From the NCBI GenBank assembly GCA_964606665.1, contig CAZSHS010000005.1, forward strand, positions 62,001 through 126,000: a stretch of DNA of 64,000 nucleotides, given 5' to 3'. The notes under the pieces are model-generated. The model did not search any database. It saw only the letters and a program-made list of their open reading frames with translations, and was not told where the DNA came from. How positions within the stretch are numbered: the first letter of the stretch is position 1; each line of letters opens with the position of its first letter. Source of the DNA: Aved-18 sp964606665. Its GTDB lineage: Bacteria; Cyanobacteriota; Vampirovibrionia; Obscuribacterales; Obscuribacteraceae. Below, piece by piece: positions 7,507 through 16,355 of the stretch. The translations under genes and the position numbers were made by a program.

Positions 7507-9723
7507 ATGAAAAAAGTGGCTAAAGTCGTGGTTGTTCAAGCCGCCTTAATTTCGCTTGTATCACAGTCATTTCCTGCAATGGCTGATGACAAGCCCAAAC
7601 CAAATCAATTTTGGTGGCCAAAACAAATTGACCTGTCACCCCTGCGCGCGCAGGCTCCACAGTCGAATCCTTATGGAGACAATTTCAACTACAAGAAGGA
7701 ATTCGAATCTCTCGATTTAAATGCGGTAAAAGCCGACATTAAAGAAGTATTGACCAAGTCACAAGACTGGTGGCCAGCAGATTACGGTCATTATGGTCCT
7801 TTCTTTATTCGCATGGCATGGCACGGTGCTGGTACATATCGAGTGTTTGATGGTCGTGGTGGCGCCGGTGGTGCGCAACAAAGATTCGAGCCGCTTAACA
7901 GTTGGCCAGATAACGTAAGCCTCGACAAAGCACGCAGACTACTTTGGCCAGTCAAGAAAAAATACGGCAGAAAACTTTCATGGGGCGACCTCATGGTTTT
8001 GACAGGCAACGTATCGCTTGAATCCATGGGCTTCAAGACATTTGGATTTGCAGGCGGACGTAGCGACGATTGGGAAGCCGATTTAATTTATTGGGGACCT
8101 GGCGACGAATTTTTATCGAACAACCGCGACAATGGTTCAAATAAACTTGAACAACCACTTGCCGCAACCCAAATGGGTCTCATTTATGTTAATCCAGAAG
8201 GTCCTAACGGCAACCCAGATCCACTAGCAGCAGCCAAAGATATCAAAGAAGCATTCGGTCGCATGGCGATGGACGATGAAGAAACAGTGGCACTGATTGC
8301 CGGTGGTCACACTTTTGGTAAAGCACACGGTGCAGCTCCTGCAACCAATCTTGGACCAGCGCCAGCAGGCGAAAGCGTAGACAAGCAAGGATTTGGCTGG
8401 TGCAGTAAATTCGGCACGGGCAGCGGCAAAGACGCCATCTCAAGCGGATTAGAAGGAGCCTGGTCGCAAGATCCAATTGGATTTACTTCACAGTATTTCG
8501 ACAATTTATTTGCATTCGAATGGGTCCAAACTAAGAGCCCTGCAGGTGCGACTCAGTGGAAACCAAAAGATTCAGCAGCGCAAGAATTAGTTCCAGACGC
8601 GTTTGATAAATCGAAAAAACATCCGCCAATTATGTTTACCACCGACTTGTCGCTCAAGTTTGATCCCACTTACAGCAAGATTTCAAAACGCTTCCAAGAA
8701 AATCCAGAAGCCTTCAAAATTGCATTTGCTAAAGCATGGTTCAAACTCACTCACAGAGACATGGGACCACGCTCTCGCTATCTTGGACCAGAAGTACCTA
8801 AGGAAGCTTTACTCTGGCAAGATCCCTTGCCTGAAGCGACATACAAAATGATTGATCAAGCAGATATTTCCAAACTGAAATCAAGCATTCTGGCATCAGG
8901 ACTTTCTACATCAGAGTTGGTGAAAGCTGCCTGGGGATCTGCTGCATCTTTTCGTTGCACAGACAAACGTGGTGGCGCCAATGGTGCTCGCATAAGACTT
9001 AACCCTGCAATGAACTGGCAAGCTAACGATCCTAGCGAATTATCTAAAGTTCTGAGTGCTTTAACTAAAATCCAGACAGACTTCAATGCTCAAAACTCTG
9101 GCAAAAAAGTTTCGATGGCAGACTTGATTGTACTTGGCGGTGGCGCTGCAATCGAACAGGCTGGACAAAAAGCGGGCTATAGCCTGAGTGTACCGTTCTT
9201 TGCTGGTCGAACAGATGCCACAAAGGACCAGACAGACGTCGAGTCATACAATATGCTTGAGCCAAAAGCTGACGGGTTTCGCAACTATTACGCCAAAGAC
9301 AATAAAAACACTCCAGCTCAAATGCTCATCCAACGCGCAAGCTTTTTAGATCTTTCCGTTCCTGAAATGACTGTACTTGTAGGCGGATTGCGCTCTCTTG
9401 ATGCCAATCACGCACACAGCAAACTGGGTATATTAACCGACCGCCCAGGCACTTTGAGCAACGACTTCTTTGTCAATTTGCTCGACATGTCCACGGTCTG
9501 GTCGAAGTCTGCTTCAGACGAATATGTTTTTGAAGGAAAAGATCGCAAATCGGGCTCCCTAAAATGGACAGCAAGTCAGGTAGATCTGATATTCGGCTCC
9601 AACGCCGAATTGCGTGCAGTGGCAGAGGTCTATGCATCCGACGACGCTAAAGAGAAATTCGCACAAGATTTTGTTACCGCATGGGCGAAAGTGATGAACA
9701 ATGATCGTTTCGATTTGAGGTAA
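7507..9723 (+). CDS. katG: Catalase-peroxidase KatG with signal peptide
   Basis: Bifunctional haem catalase-peroxidase that removes H2O2. Full-length (738 residues) with both KatG repeats. Distal triad Arg102-Trp105-His106 (RMAWHGAG), proximal His268 (AGGHTFGKAH), and the residues of the Met-Tyr-Trp adduct needed for catalase activity (Trp105, Tyr227, Met253) are all present. Unlike the common cytoplasmic KatG, it starts with a Sec-type signal peptide (KK, hydrophobic core to about residue 20, cleavage near AMA-DD), so it should act outside the inner membrane. AAGGA precedes the ATG. The promoter carries a PerR-like dyad, which would fit peroxide induction. The next gene starts 5 bases after the stop. 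Confidence 0.97.
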   Translation: MKKVAKVVVVQAALISLVSQSFPAMADDKPKPNQFWWPKQIDLSPLRAQAPQSNPYGDNFNYKKEFESLDLNAVKADIKEVLTKSQDWWPADYGHYGPFFIRMAWHGAGTYRVFDGRGGAGGAQQRFEPLNSWPDNVSLDKARRLLWPVKKKYGRKLSWGDLMVLTGNVSLESMGFKTFGFAGGRSDDWEADLIYWGPGDEFLSNNRDNGSNKLEQPLAATQMGLIYVNPEGPNGNPDPLAAAKDIKEAFGRMAMDDEETVALIAGGHTFGKAHGAAPATNLGPAPAGESVDKQGFGWCSKFGTGSGKDAISSGLEGAWSQDPIGFTSQYFDNLFAFEWVQTKSPAGATQWKPKDSAAQELVPDAFDKSKKHPPIMFTTDLSLKFDPTYSKISKRFQENPEAFKIAFAKAWFKLTHRDMGPRSRYLGPEVPKEALLWQDPLPEATYKMIDQADISKLKSSILASGLSTSELVKAAWGSAASFRCTDKRGGANGARIRLNPAMNWQANDPSELSKVLSALTKIQTDFNAQNSGKKVSMADLIVLGGGAAIEQAGQKAGYSLSVPFFAGRTDATKDQTDVESYNMLEPKADGFRNYYAKDNKNTPAQMLIQRASFLDLSVPEMTVLVGGLRSLDANHAHSKLGILTDRPGTLSNDFFVNLLDMSTVWSKSASDEYVFEGKDRKSGSLKWTASQVDLIFGSNAELRAVAEVYASDDAKEKFAQDFVTAWAKVMNNDRFDLR

Positions 9724-9728
9724 AAAAT

Positions 9729-10205
9729 ATGGCAGACGCGGCATCGCAAGAAAAATTTCTGCTCTGGCTTTTTGAAAATCAGACAGCCATCAAAGACGGA
9801 GGCGGTGCCGTGTATGAGGGAGAGCGGGTGACCTTGAAGTCATTTGCTGTTCGTTATGAGACCTGCTTCTCGATTGTTTTTATGACCATGCGCAATAAAA
9901 CGCAAATGTTTCTGAAAGACTCTGCACCTGCGCGCAAAAGTCAAATCACGGCTTCTATTCTAAGTTATTTATTTGGTTGGTGGGGAATCCCATTTGGACT
10001 AATTTTTACCCCCATTGTAGTGATGAATAATATTCGCAGCGCGGACAAAATAGCCGTGGAAGACTTAATTAAACGATTCGCCGATTCTACCTACAATCCG
10101 CCTGGTGAGAGCTTCTTTTCCAAGCTTGGCTTTTACTCATTATCGTATGTAGGCGCCTTTGCCAGTCTCATGGTAGTAGGCAAAATTGTGTCGATGTTTC
10201 ACTAG
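9729..10205 (+). CDS. Small membrane protein downstream of katG (unknown)
   Basis: 158 residues with no family recognised. The N-terminal half (to about 80) looks soluble, with EKFLLWLFE and a run of Arg/Lys. Two hydrophobic segments follow: about 75-98 (ILSYLFGWWGIPFGLIF) and about 135-155 (YSLSYVGAFASLMVVG). The start is supported by GAGG at the end of katG, 9 bases before the ATG. Only 5 bases separate it from katG, so it is very likely co-transcribed and may belong to the peroxide response. Confidence 0.7.
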   Translation: MADAASQEKFLLWLFENQTAIKDGGGAVYEGERVTLKSFAVRYETCFSIVFMTMRNKTQMFLKDSAPARKSQITASILSYLFGWWGIPFGLIFTPIVVMNNIRSADKIAVEDLIKRFADSTYNPPGESFFSKLGFYSLSYVGAFASLMVVGKIVSMFH

Positions 10206-10224
10206 TCTGCAATCGGTAAATAAA

Positions 10225-10962
10225 ATGGCAGATCTCAAATTCGCTAGCGGAATCTTGTCCATACTTGCACTCGCCACCGCACTTGCCATGCCGCTTCAAG
10301 CAATTGCAGCACCCGTTCAAATATATGATGGCAGAATAGAAAGTAAGCTTCGAAAAATAAGCGACGCTGAATCTAAATCTGTCGAAGCAGCCGTATCACC
10401 TGGCGCCAAGCGTAAATGGGAAAAATCTTGCGACCAGGCATTTGAAATAAAAAGTGTTTGCGATGGAGCATTCACTAAAGCTGGCAGCAAACAAAGTGCT
10501 TTTCTTTACTCCTGGTGCGAAACTGGACACGCGCTTGGTATGGGCGGCATAGCTATAATGGAAAAAGGAAAATTAGTCGCACACTTCGGTTATGAAGCTG
10601 GCGGCGAATATGACATCGCTCGCCTTGCCGATCTCGATGGCGACGGCATGGACGACATCGCAATTGTGGCAGGCAGCACTAATCAAGGTTATACAATTTC
10701 AGGCATTGCAATAATTGGAATCAATTCTGTTGCAGTGAAGAAATTCGGACGCTTTGAAGTCTACAACGACAATTCAGGCGCAGTCGAAAAAAATGCTCAG
10801 ACGTTTACCTGGTCTATTACATCTGACATTCCTTCTAAATCTCCAACTTTTCTCAAACAAAAATTCAAGCAAGTGGGCAAGAACTGGGTGAAATCAGGAC
10901 CCGCGACGAAAGCTTCACCGGAAAAAGATGAAGTTGTTTACGAAGCCATTCCTTCAATTTGA
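10225..10962 (+). CDS. Secreted FG-GAP/VCBS-like protein
   Basis: 245-residue exported protein. The ATG at 10225 is chosen because the signal peptide begins there (hydrophobic core, cleavage near AIA-APV); the frame extends upstream without meaning. The mature part contains LADLDGDGMDDIAIV, an FG-GAP/VCBS-type calcium-loop motif, between a Cys-containing N-terminal region (SCDQAF, SVCDG, SWCETG) and a C-terminal beta-rich region. The function is unknown. It lies 19 bases after the katG-linked membrane protein and may end the katG transcription unit. Confidence 0.7.
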   Translation: MADLKFASGILSILALATALAMPLQAIAAPVQIYDGRIESKLRKISDAESKSVEAAVSPGAKRKWEKSCDQAFEIKSVCDGAFTKAGSKQSAFLYSWCETGHALGMGGIAIMEKGKLVAHFGYEAGGEYDIARLADLDGDGMDDIAIVAGSTNQGYTISGIAIIGINSVAVKKFGRFEVYNDNSGAVEKNAQTFTWSITSDIPSKSPTFLKQKFKQVGKNWVKSGPATKASPEKDEVVYEAIPSI

Positions 10963-10969
10963 ATTAATT

Positions 10970-12235
10970 CTAGTGGATTTTACTAGCTATTAGTTCAGCC
11001 ATTTTACGCCCAGATTTCATCGCGCCGTTTATAGAGCCAGTTTCAACATAGTCGCCGCAAAAAAAAGTGTTGTCGTCAATTTGATATGACCTGTCTACTT
11101 TGGCTCTAGCAGCCGGAGTTTGATCTGGCAATGAATATTTAATTCTATAAATACGCAACAGATTCCAGTCATTGACTTGTGAGCCAAACCAAGAGAGCAT
11201 TTGCTTGCGAACAGACTGCTCTAACAAAACATCGCTCGAATTAGAATCGCCTGTCACGACTGCATTAATAAGAGCTTTGCCCGGAGGGGCATAAGTCGAT
11301 GCCACGTTACTTGGCACCACAAAATTGTTCACTGGTCCTTTGCCTTCTCCGTCGAGTACCAGAATTGGATCATCAAATGGGGCTTTGTTTGCGCTGAAAT
11401 AAAGACAAGTCTGGCTTCTGAAATTAACTTTGATTTCTTTGCCCAAAAGTCTATTGCACATTGGTTCTTCAGTAGCAATCACAACTGCTTTGCCAGTAAA
11501 AGTTTCGCCTGTCGATAGCTTGACTGAATTACCTTCGACCATGGCAACTTTGTGCAAAAGACATATTTTTTCGCTTGGCAGTTGCGAAGCAATTTGAGTC
11601 GGGATTGATTGCATCCCTCTTGAAGGAAGTGAATTGTCTCCTTGGGCAAGCATTTTAAAAACAAAATCGAACATGAGACTCGATGTTTGAAGTTCTGATT
11701 CCAAATATATTCCAGAGAAAAACGGTCTAAAGAATTTTTCAGTCATATTAGACGAAAAGCCAATTTGCGCCAGGCGAGAAAGAGTAGTAGTCTCTTCGTG
11801 TGCGGTATCGGATACGGTGGCTACACTAGATTTTTGCGAATTTAAAATAGACTCTTGCAAGCCGGCCATTTTAAGCTTATCGCCCAGACTTCCGATCGGA
11901 TTAAAAATGCTCCCAGCCGCATCAAAAGGGCGTCTGTATGGATCAGCTACTTTGTGCATAGAGCCATTGGCCCAGATCATTGCACCAGGATAAAACGACT
12001 GCAATTGAAGTCCATCATAGTCTAGAATCTCTTTGGCTTCGGGATAGGCTGTCAAAAATATTTGAAAGCCACGGTCCAGCAAAAATCCGTTGACCATGTC
12101 AGTGCGAACCCTTCCACCAACAGCATCGGAGCCCTCCAGAAGGATGAAAGGTATTTTTTCTTTTTGCAGATATAGCGCGCAGGTTAACCCGGCTAAGCCG
12201 CCACCCACAACGATTACTGAATCTTTTAAGTCCAT
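10970..12235 (-). CDS. FAD-dependent amine oxidase/desaturase-like protein
   Basis: 421-residue flavoprotein of the monoamine oxidase, protoporphyrinogen oxidase and carotenoid desaturase superfamily. The N-terminal FAD loop is VVGGGLAGLTCALYL, followed by LLEGSDAVGGRVRTD, the classical GG doublet. The C-terminus has FFCGDYVETGSINGAMKSGRKMA, here given only by its key GD and GS-NGA elements, which bind FAD. The ATG at 12235 places the Rossmann fold right at the N-terminus. The substrate is unknown; similar proteins in cyanobacteria and plants are simply called FAD-dependent oxidoreductases. Convergent with the preceding gene. Confidence 0.85.
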   Translation of the reverse strand: MDLKDSVIVVGGGLAGLTCALYLQKEKIPFILLEGSDAVGGRVRTDMVNGFLLDRGFQIFLTAYPEAKEILDYDGLQLQSFYPGAMIWANGSMHKVADPYRRPFDAAGSIFNPIGSLGDKLKMAGLQESILNSQKSSVATVSDTAHEETTTLSRLAQIGFSSNMTEKFFRPFFSGIYLESELQTSSLMFDFVFKMLAQGDNSLPSRGMQSIPTQIASQLPSEKICLLHKVAMVEGNSVKLSTGETFTGKAVVIATEEPMCNRLLGKEIKVNFRSQTCLYFSANKAPFDDPILVLDGEGKGPVNNFVVPSNVASTYAPPGKALINAVVTGDSNSSDVLLEQSVRKQMLSWFGSQVNDWNLLRIYRIKYSLPDQTPAARAKVDRSYQIDDNTFFCGDYVETGSINGAMKSGRKMAELIASKIH

Positions 12236-12338
12236 TTTCAAGCCACAGATAAGGAAACTTGCTGTAATTCTAATATGTTGATGTGAACATAGCATGAACG
12301 GTCATCTCCAGGTCATTTGAACCTGCAAGACTTGGAGA

Positions 12339-12653
12339 ATGAACGAACCAAAACTAGACAAAATCGACCATATCGCTGTACAGGTGGAAGATATAGCCGC
12401 GGCGGTCGACTGGTACAAACATACATTCAAGTGCACAATCGATTATCAAGACTCCACCTGGGCGATGCTCAATTTCTCCAATATTAAGATTGCGCTAGTT
12501 TTACCGCGCCAACACCCACCGCACATCGGCATAATACGAGAGGATGCACAGGCATTTGGCACGCTCAAGACCCATCGAGACGGGACTGAGTCGTGTTACG
12601 TCAAAGACCCCTCCAAAAACGTTCTGGAAGTGTTGAAGCCGCTATGCTTTTAG
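12339..12653 (+). CDS. VOC (glyoxalase/dioxygenase fold) family protein
   Basis: 104 residues, a single vicinal-oxygen-chelate module. It starts DHIAVQVEDIAAAVDWY, the typical first beta-alpha unit with a candidate metal His, and ends with DPSKNVLEVL, where the Glu is the usual second ligand. GGAGA lies just before the ATG. The catalytic role is unknown; candidates include glyoxalase-like and resistance proteins. Its last 4 bases overlap the 3' end of the convergent PAS kinase. Confidence 0.8.
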   Translation: MNEPKLDKIDHIAVQVEDIAAAVDWYKHTFKCTIDYQDSTWAMLNFSNIKIALVLPRQHPPHIGIIREDAQAFGTLKTHRDGTESCYVKDPSKNVLEVLKPLCF

Positions 12654-13753
12654 CCCGCCACTGAAAGCGTCGTTACTACTTCTTTATTCAACTCTACGGT
12701 AAATACGGTGCCATCGTCTGGACTACTTGAGCATAGAATTCTACCCTCGTGAGCTTCAATAATTTGCCGGCAAAGATAGAGTCTCAGACCACTGCCAAGC
12801 GAGTAGGACCTACCTGCACGCCCTTGCCAGAACCTGTTAAAAAGATTCAACTGCTCTTCCTCTGGAATTCCAGCGCCCTGGTCCTTGATAGCCAAAATTA
12901 TTATGTTGGAGTGGTCACTTAACTCAACTTTAATGGTGGTGTGCTCGGGTGAAAATTTCAGTGCGTTGTCTAGCAGATTTGTGACTACGCGCCTAAGGGC
13001 TCCGCTATCGCCTAAAGTGTATAACTGGGGCTTTACCGAAAGTTGCAAATGGACATTTCTGGTATGAGCGACTGGCTCCAAAAACTCAATGGCGTCATTG
13101 ACCAAGTTAGAATAATTCACAAGCTCACGTGCGGTATAGCTGGTTTGACGTTCGTATCTGAAAACACTAAGCAAGTCGTTTATGATTTGCAGCACCTCAG
13201 TATGACTTGCAAGCATTTTGGGAAATAACTCTGCTTGCTTGCTTGCATCAATTTTTTCATTCACAATCAAATCAAGAATGCGATGACAACCAATTATTGG
13301 ATTCTTCAAATCATGTGTGAGCGCAGCAACAAAGTCCTCTCGTTGCTGAAGCATTTCTAACTTCTGTTCCATTACACGTGCCGTTACAGAGTCAGTGACG
13401 TCCCTGGCAATATAAGAAACACCGATTATTTCTCCCATGGTCTTAATAGGAGAGACACTCACAGAAACTGTGATTTCTTTACCATCTTTGTTTAGTAATG
13501 TCGTTTCATAATGTTCAATAACTGCGCCTTTCATCGCCATGCTCAAAATAGATTCAAAATCTTCAATCTGCAAATCACGACTAAATTCTTTGATGTTTTT
13601 GCCCAACATTTCAGTCGAGCGATAACCGATGATTCTCTCAGCCCCTTTGTTCCAGGTCACGATTGTGCCGTCAGGCTTGAGTGCAATGATGCAATCCTGG
13701 CAAGACTCAATAATGGACGCCAAAAATAAGTGTGACTCAATCAAGATGATCAC
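12650..13753 (-). CDS. PAS-domain sensor histidine kinase
   Basis: Soluble 367-residue kinase with a GTG start. An N-terminal PAS (about 10-125) contains IIGYRSTEMLGKNI, where a LOV protein would have the NCRFLQ Cys, so this copy is not a flavin photosensor of that type. Then PAC (ARDVTD), HisKA with His147 (THDLKNP), N box NLLDNALKF, and G boxes DQGAGIP and GSGLRLYLC, the last differing slightly from GTGLGL. It lies 152 bases downstream of its likely partner regulator on the same strand. Domain order matches the LOV kinase, but its orientation relative to the regulator is reversed. Confidence 0.9.
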   Translation of the reverse strand: MIILIESHLFLASIIESCQDCIIALKPDGTIVTWNKGAERIIGYRSTEMLGKNIKEFSRDLQIEDFESILSMAMKGAVIEHYETTLLNKDGKEITVSVSVSPIKTMGEIIGVSYIARDVTDSVTARVMEQKLEMLQQREDFVAALTHDLKNPIIGCHRILDLIVNEKIDASKQAELFPKMLASHTEVLQIINDLLSVFRYERQTSYTARELVNYSNLVNDAIEFLEPVAHTRNVHLQLSVKPQLYTLGDSGALRRVVTNLLDNALKFSPEHTTIKVELSDHSNIIILAIKDQGAGIPEEEQLNLFNRFWQGRAGRSYSLGSGLRLYLCRQIIEAHEGRILCSSSPDDGTVFTVELNKEVVTTLSVAG

Positions 13754-13905
13754 TCAATTGTCTGCAAAGTTTTTGCTCGTCGGCGCGGAATATTGTTACC
13801 TAAATACATATTATCAGAAAAGCAAAAATGGTGAAGACTTTTGATTCGTTCAAATCTAAGCACTCCTAGACGTTGCCACCAAATTTAGTGCACGCGAGCT
13901 TGATT

Positions 13906-14583
13906 TCACATCAGGTTAAATCTATAACCCATATTTCGCAGATTTTCCAATTTGGATTCTTCGTGGTCATCATCGATGGCGCGCCGCAATAACTTGATAT
14001 GAGTGCGAAGCGTCTCGTATGATGCAGTGCTATCGTCTGGCCAAACTCGGTCTAGAATTGCCTGAGGCTCAAAGACTTGATTGGGATGGCGCATGAAAAA
14101 TTCTAATAATGAATAAACCTTGGGCCTTACTCGAAGCGACTCGCCATCCTTTTTGATAAGACAAAGAGCAGGATCCAACTCAAGCAAACCAGCCTTCAAC
14201 ACTGTGTGAGAAAGCGATTGCGGGCGGCGCAATAAGGCACGCACACGAGCAAGCAATTCGCGCGCATCAAAAGGCTTGGTCAAATAATCGTCGGCGCCAG
14301 TGTCTAGACCTTCTTCTTTCTCGTCTATGGAAGTTTTAGCCGTAAGCAATAAAACTGGCGTCTTGCCGCGCATTTCTGAACGAAAACGCCTTATCACTTC
14401 AATACCAGTGATCTCGGGCATCATCCAATCCATAACTATCAAATCGTATTGATAAACGCGCAAATGCTCAAGAGCCTCTTTGCCACCAGGAACACACTGT
14501 GCTACATGTCCCTTGGACTCTAGAGTTGCTCGCAGCATGTCTAGTATGTAGCGTTCGTCATCAACGAGAAGAATTTTCGCCAT
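13906..14583 (-). CDS. OmpR-family response regulator 2 (paralogue of regulator 1)
   Basis: 225-residue receiver plus winged helix. DDE at 8-10, phospho-Asp52 in MDWMMP, LTAKT, YLTKPF. The stretches LRVYQYDLI, EMRGKTPVL, LLARVRALLRRPQS and RPKVYSLLEFFMRHP are identical or nearly so to regulator 1, so the two arose by duplication. The ATG at 14583 is taken rather than the GTG two codons upstream because it begins the receiver directly. The divergent partner is a shortened SDR gene, mirroring the first module. Confidence 0.93.
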   Translation of the reverse strand: MAKILLVDDERYILDMLRATLESKGHVAQCVPGGKEALEHLRVYQYDLIVMDWMMPEITGIEVIRRFRSEMRGKTPVLLLTAKTSIDEKEEGLDTGADDYLTKPFDARELLARVRALLRRPQSLSHTVLKAGLLELDPALCLIKKDGESLRVRPKVYSLLEFFMRHPNQVFEPQAILDRVWPDDSTASYETLRTHIKLLRRAIDDDHEESKLENLRNMGYRFNLM

Positions 14584-14615
14584 GGTCACACACGATTCAC
14601 AAACGGCCGCAATGA

Positions 14616-14639
14616 TGAAATCAGGCGATTATTATATCA
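14616..14639 (-). promoter_or_regulatory. Extended -10 promoter of response regulator 2 with shared element
   Basis: Minus strand: TGATATAAT (14639-14631), 6 bases, then CTGATTTCA (14624-14616). It matches the promoter of regulator 1 in both the extended -10 and the 9-mer placed around the start of transcription. Confidence 0.6.
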
Positions 14640-14651
14640 AGGCGGTAGGAC

Positions 14652-15224
14652 ATGGATAGCAAAACGATTGTTATATTTGGAGGCTATGGAACCCTTGGTT
14701 GTGAACTGGCGAAAACACTTGCAGCAAAAGGAGTTACACTGATTCTGTGCGCGCGTAACGAGTACAAATTGAGTCTGGTTGCCGATAGCTTGGATGCCAG
14801 TTACTGTTGTGTCGATGTATCAGACCCCGAGCAGTTTTTAACCTGTATTGAAGGGGTGAAAGCAAAGTTTTCCAAAATTGATGGCATCGCATTTTGCGTT
14901 GGCTCGGCACTACGTAGCCCTTCTCGATTAGCCATAAAACGAACCCTTACAAGTATCAGGCACTCAGCAGAAGCTATGGAAGAAAATGGAGGGTTAATTG
15001 CATTTACAATGTGCGAAACTCCCGACGAAGACATGAAGATGCTTATCAAAAGCGCAACTTCTCTATACGAAAAGCGCAATATATTTGTCAAAGCAATTCA
15101 ACCAGGTCCAGTGGAAGAGATGGTTGGTCAAATGGAAAGGTTTTTCACGACTGGCTTCAAATGCTCGTCGCAAGACACACCTTGTCCCGAGCAGGGATTT
15201 AAGACGTCGATTTGTGAGAAGTAG
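14652..15224 (+). CDS. Shortened SDR-like protein, probably non-catalytic
   Basis: 190 residues. The N-terminal Rossmann part is good (FGGYGTLGCELAK, ADSLDASY, KIDGIAFCVGSA) and aligns with the SDR at 6684-7370. The protein then lacks about 15 residues of the helix carrying NTNLTSA and another stretch where the Ser and HEASSAAK segment should be: ENGGLIAFTM runs almost straight into YEKRN and QPGPVEEM. No catalytic Ser, Tyr or Lys is left. GGCGGTAGGAC before the ATG gives a ribosome site. It is either decaying or reused as a nucleotide-binding or sensor protein. The 3' end overlaps a small convergent gene by 26 bases. Confidence 0.75.
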   Translation: MDSKTIVIFGGYGTLGCELAKTLAAKGVTLILCARNEYKLSLVADSLDASYCCVDVSDPEQFLTCIEGVKAKFSKIDGIAFCVGSALRSPSRLAIKRTLTSIRHSAEAMEENGGLIAFTMCETPDEDMKMLIKSATSLYEKRNIFVKAIQPGPVEEMVGQMERFFTTGFKCSSQDTPCPEQGFKTSICEK

Positions 15225-15348
15225 CTTTAGTCTCGAAGTTTAGTTGCGTACCAAAATAATAACCAAGTGTCATGGCAAACAGCACAGACAAAATAATCAT
15301 GAAACCGGCATCTGATTTTTTTACTTTCAAGAATTCAGAGTCTTTCAT
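15199..15348 (-). CDS. 49-residue single-pass membrane peptide coupled to SLH gene
   Basis: Small frame: MKDSEFLKVKKSDAGF, a hydrophobic helix about 17-36 (MIILSVLFAMTLGYYF), then a polar tail. Its ATG overlaps the SLH-protein stop as ATGA (15348-15345), a translational-coupling arrangement that strongly supports expression. No family recognised. It is the third gene of a three-gene overlapping operon (16902 to 15199). The 3' end overlaps the shortened SDR gene by 26 bases. Confidence 0.65.
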   Translation of the reverse strand: MKDSEFLKVKKSDAGFMIILSVLFAMTLGYYFGTQLNFETKATSHKSTS

Positions 15349-16355
15349 TTTTCTTTGTCCTTCATGCTGCTCTGGGCAGAAACACCATAGAGCTTGACCA
15401 GAATATTCACCGCTTCGGCGCGTGTCATGCGCTTTTGTGGATGAAGATAACGTTTTGGATCTTCGTTGCTATTTGGCGCGCAATCAAACGCCTGATCTAT
15501 CACACCAGTTTGTTGTGCGATGGCAACCCATTTGCGAGCCCAATCGTCAATCTCGCCTTCGTCGCGATAAGCGGCAGGACATATGCTCGAAGTCTTCGAG
15601 TCGTAACGCAAATAGTCTTTTATATCAGTCTCGGCAAGCTTTTCTGCGCGACTGCGTTTGCCTGAAAATGTACCGTACATTACGGCAAACTCTTCGCGCG
15701 TTATGAAATTATCCGGCTTAAAGTCCTTCTCTGATGAACCTTTGCGCGGATAGCCCTGTACCATTTGATTGGCAGTAGCTGTTTCGATATCTTCGAAATA
15801 TTTATTGTCTTCTGCTACATCGGCATAGCTTTGCGCTTCTGCTGCGACTTTTGGTATCTGTTTAGTTCGCACCATCCAGCGAGTAAAGTCTGCTCGAGTT
15901 ACAGGATCGTTTGGATGGAATAAATTATCTGCGCTCACATCCAGCACACCCGCATTAGCAGCGGCAATTAAACTAGGAACTAATCGCCTATCTGTCTTTT
16001 CAATATCTGAAAATTTCTCTGCTGTAGTTGCAATTCCAGATGAAGTGCTTACTGTAGAAGTTGTAGAGCCCGTGACAGAACCTGTCGAACCTGTAATTGA
16101 GTTGGTCGTCGCAGTAGGGTTACTCGTCTTTATGCTAGCCATTTGACCAGTAGTGCTCGTTGCTGACTGACCTTTAGTATGGTCAGCATCTCCTAATGTA
16201 GTTCTTGTGATTTGAGATGCTGCAATTCCTTCAGGCTTACCGGGATTCAAATGAATCGCGCGCAAATTAAGACCTGCAGCATAACCACCAAAAAACATTG
16301 TTCCGATTAACAAACCGGAATTTGCAAGAACAATTAGTCTTGGAAAACTACTCAT
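15345..16355 (-). CDS. SLH-domain envelope protein
   Basis: 336 residues. An N-terminal hydrophobic segment (about 8-28) is followed by a low-complexity Ser/Thr/Gly linker (about 60-110) and three S-layer-homology-like repeats (about 113-320), seen as FSDIEKTD, DPVTRADFTRWMV, YADVAEDNKYFEDI, FITREEFAVMYG and KRMTRAEAVNILVKLYG. Such domains bind cell-wall polymers in Gram-positives and peptidoglycan in cyanobacterial outer-membrane proteins. It lacks a porin barrel. The start overlaps the upstream anchored-protein gene by 8 bases and the stop overlaps the small membrane gene, so this is a coupled envelope operon. Confidence 0.82.
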   Translation of the reverse strand: MSSFPRLIVLANSGLLIGTMFFGGYAAGLNLRAIHLNPGKPEGIAASQITRTTLGDADHTKGQSATSTTGQMASIKTSNPTATTNSITGSTGSVTGSTTSTVSTSSGIATTAEKFSDIEKTDRRLVPSLIAAANAGVLDVSADNLFHPNDPVTRADFTRWMVRTKQIPKVAAEAQSYADVAEDNKYFEDIETATANQMVQGYPRKGSSEKDFKPDNFITREEFAVMYGTFSGKRSRAEKLAETDIKDYLRYDSKTSSICPAAYRDEGEIDDWARKWVAIAQQTGVIDQAFDCAPNSNEDPKRYLHPQKRMTRAEAVNILVKLYGVSAQSSMKDKEK

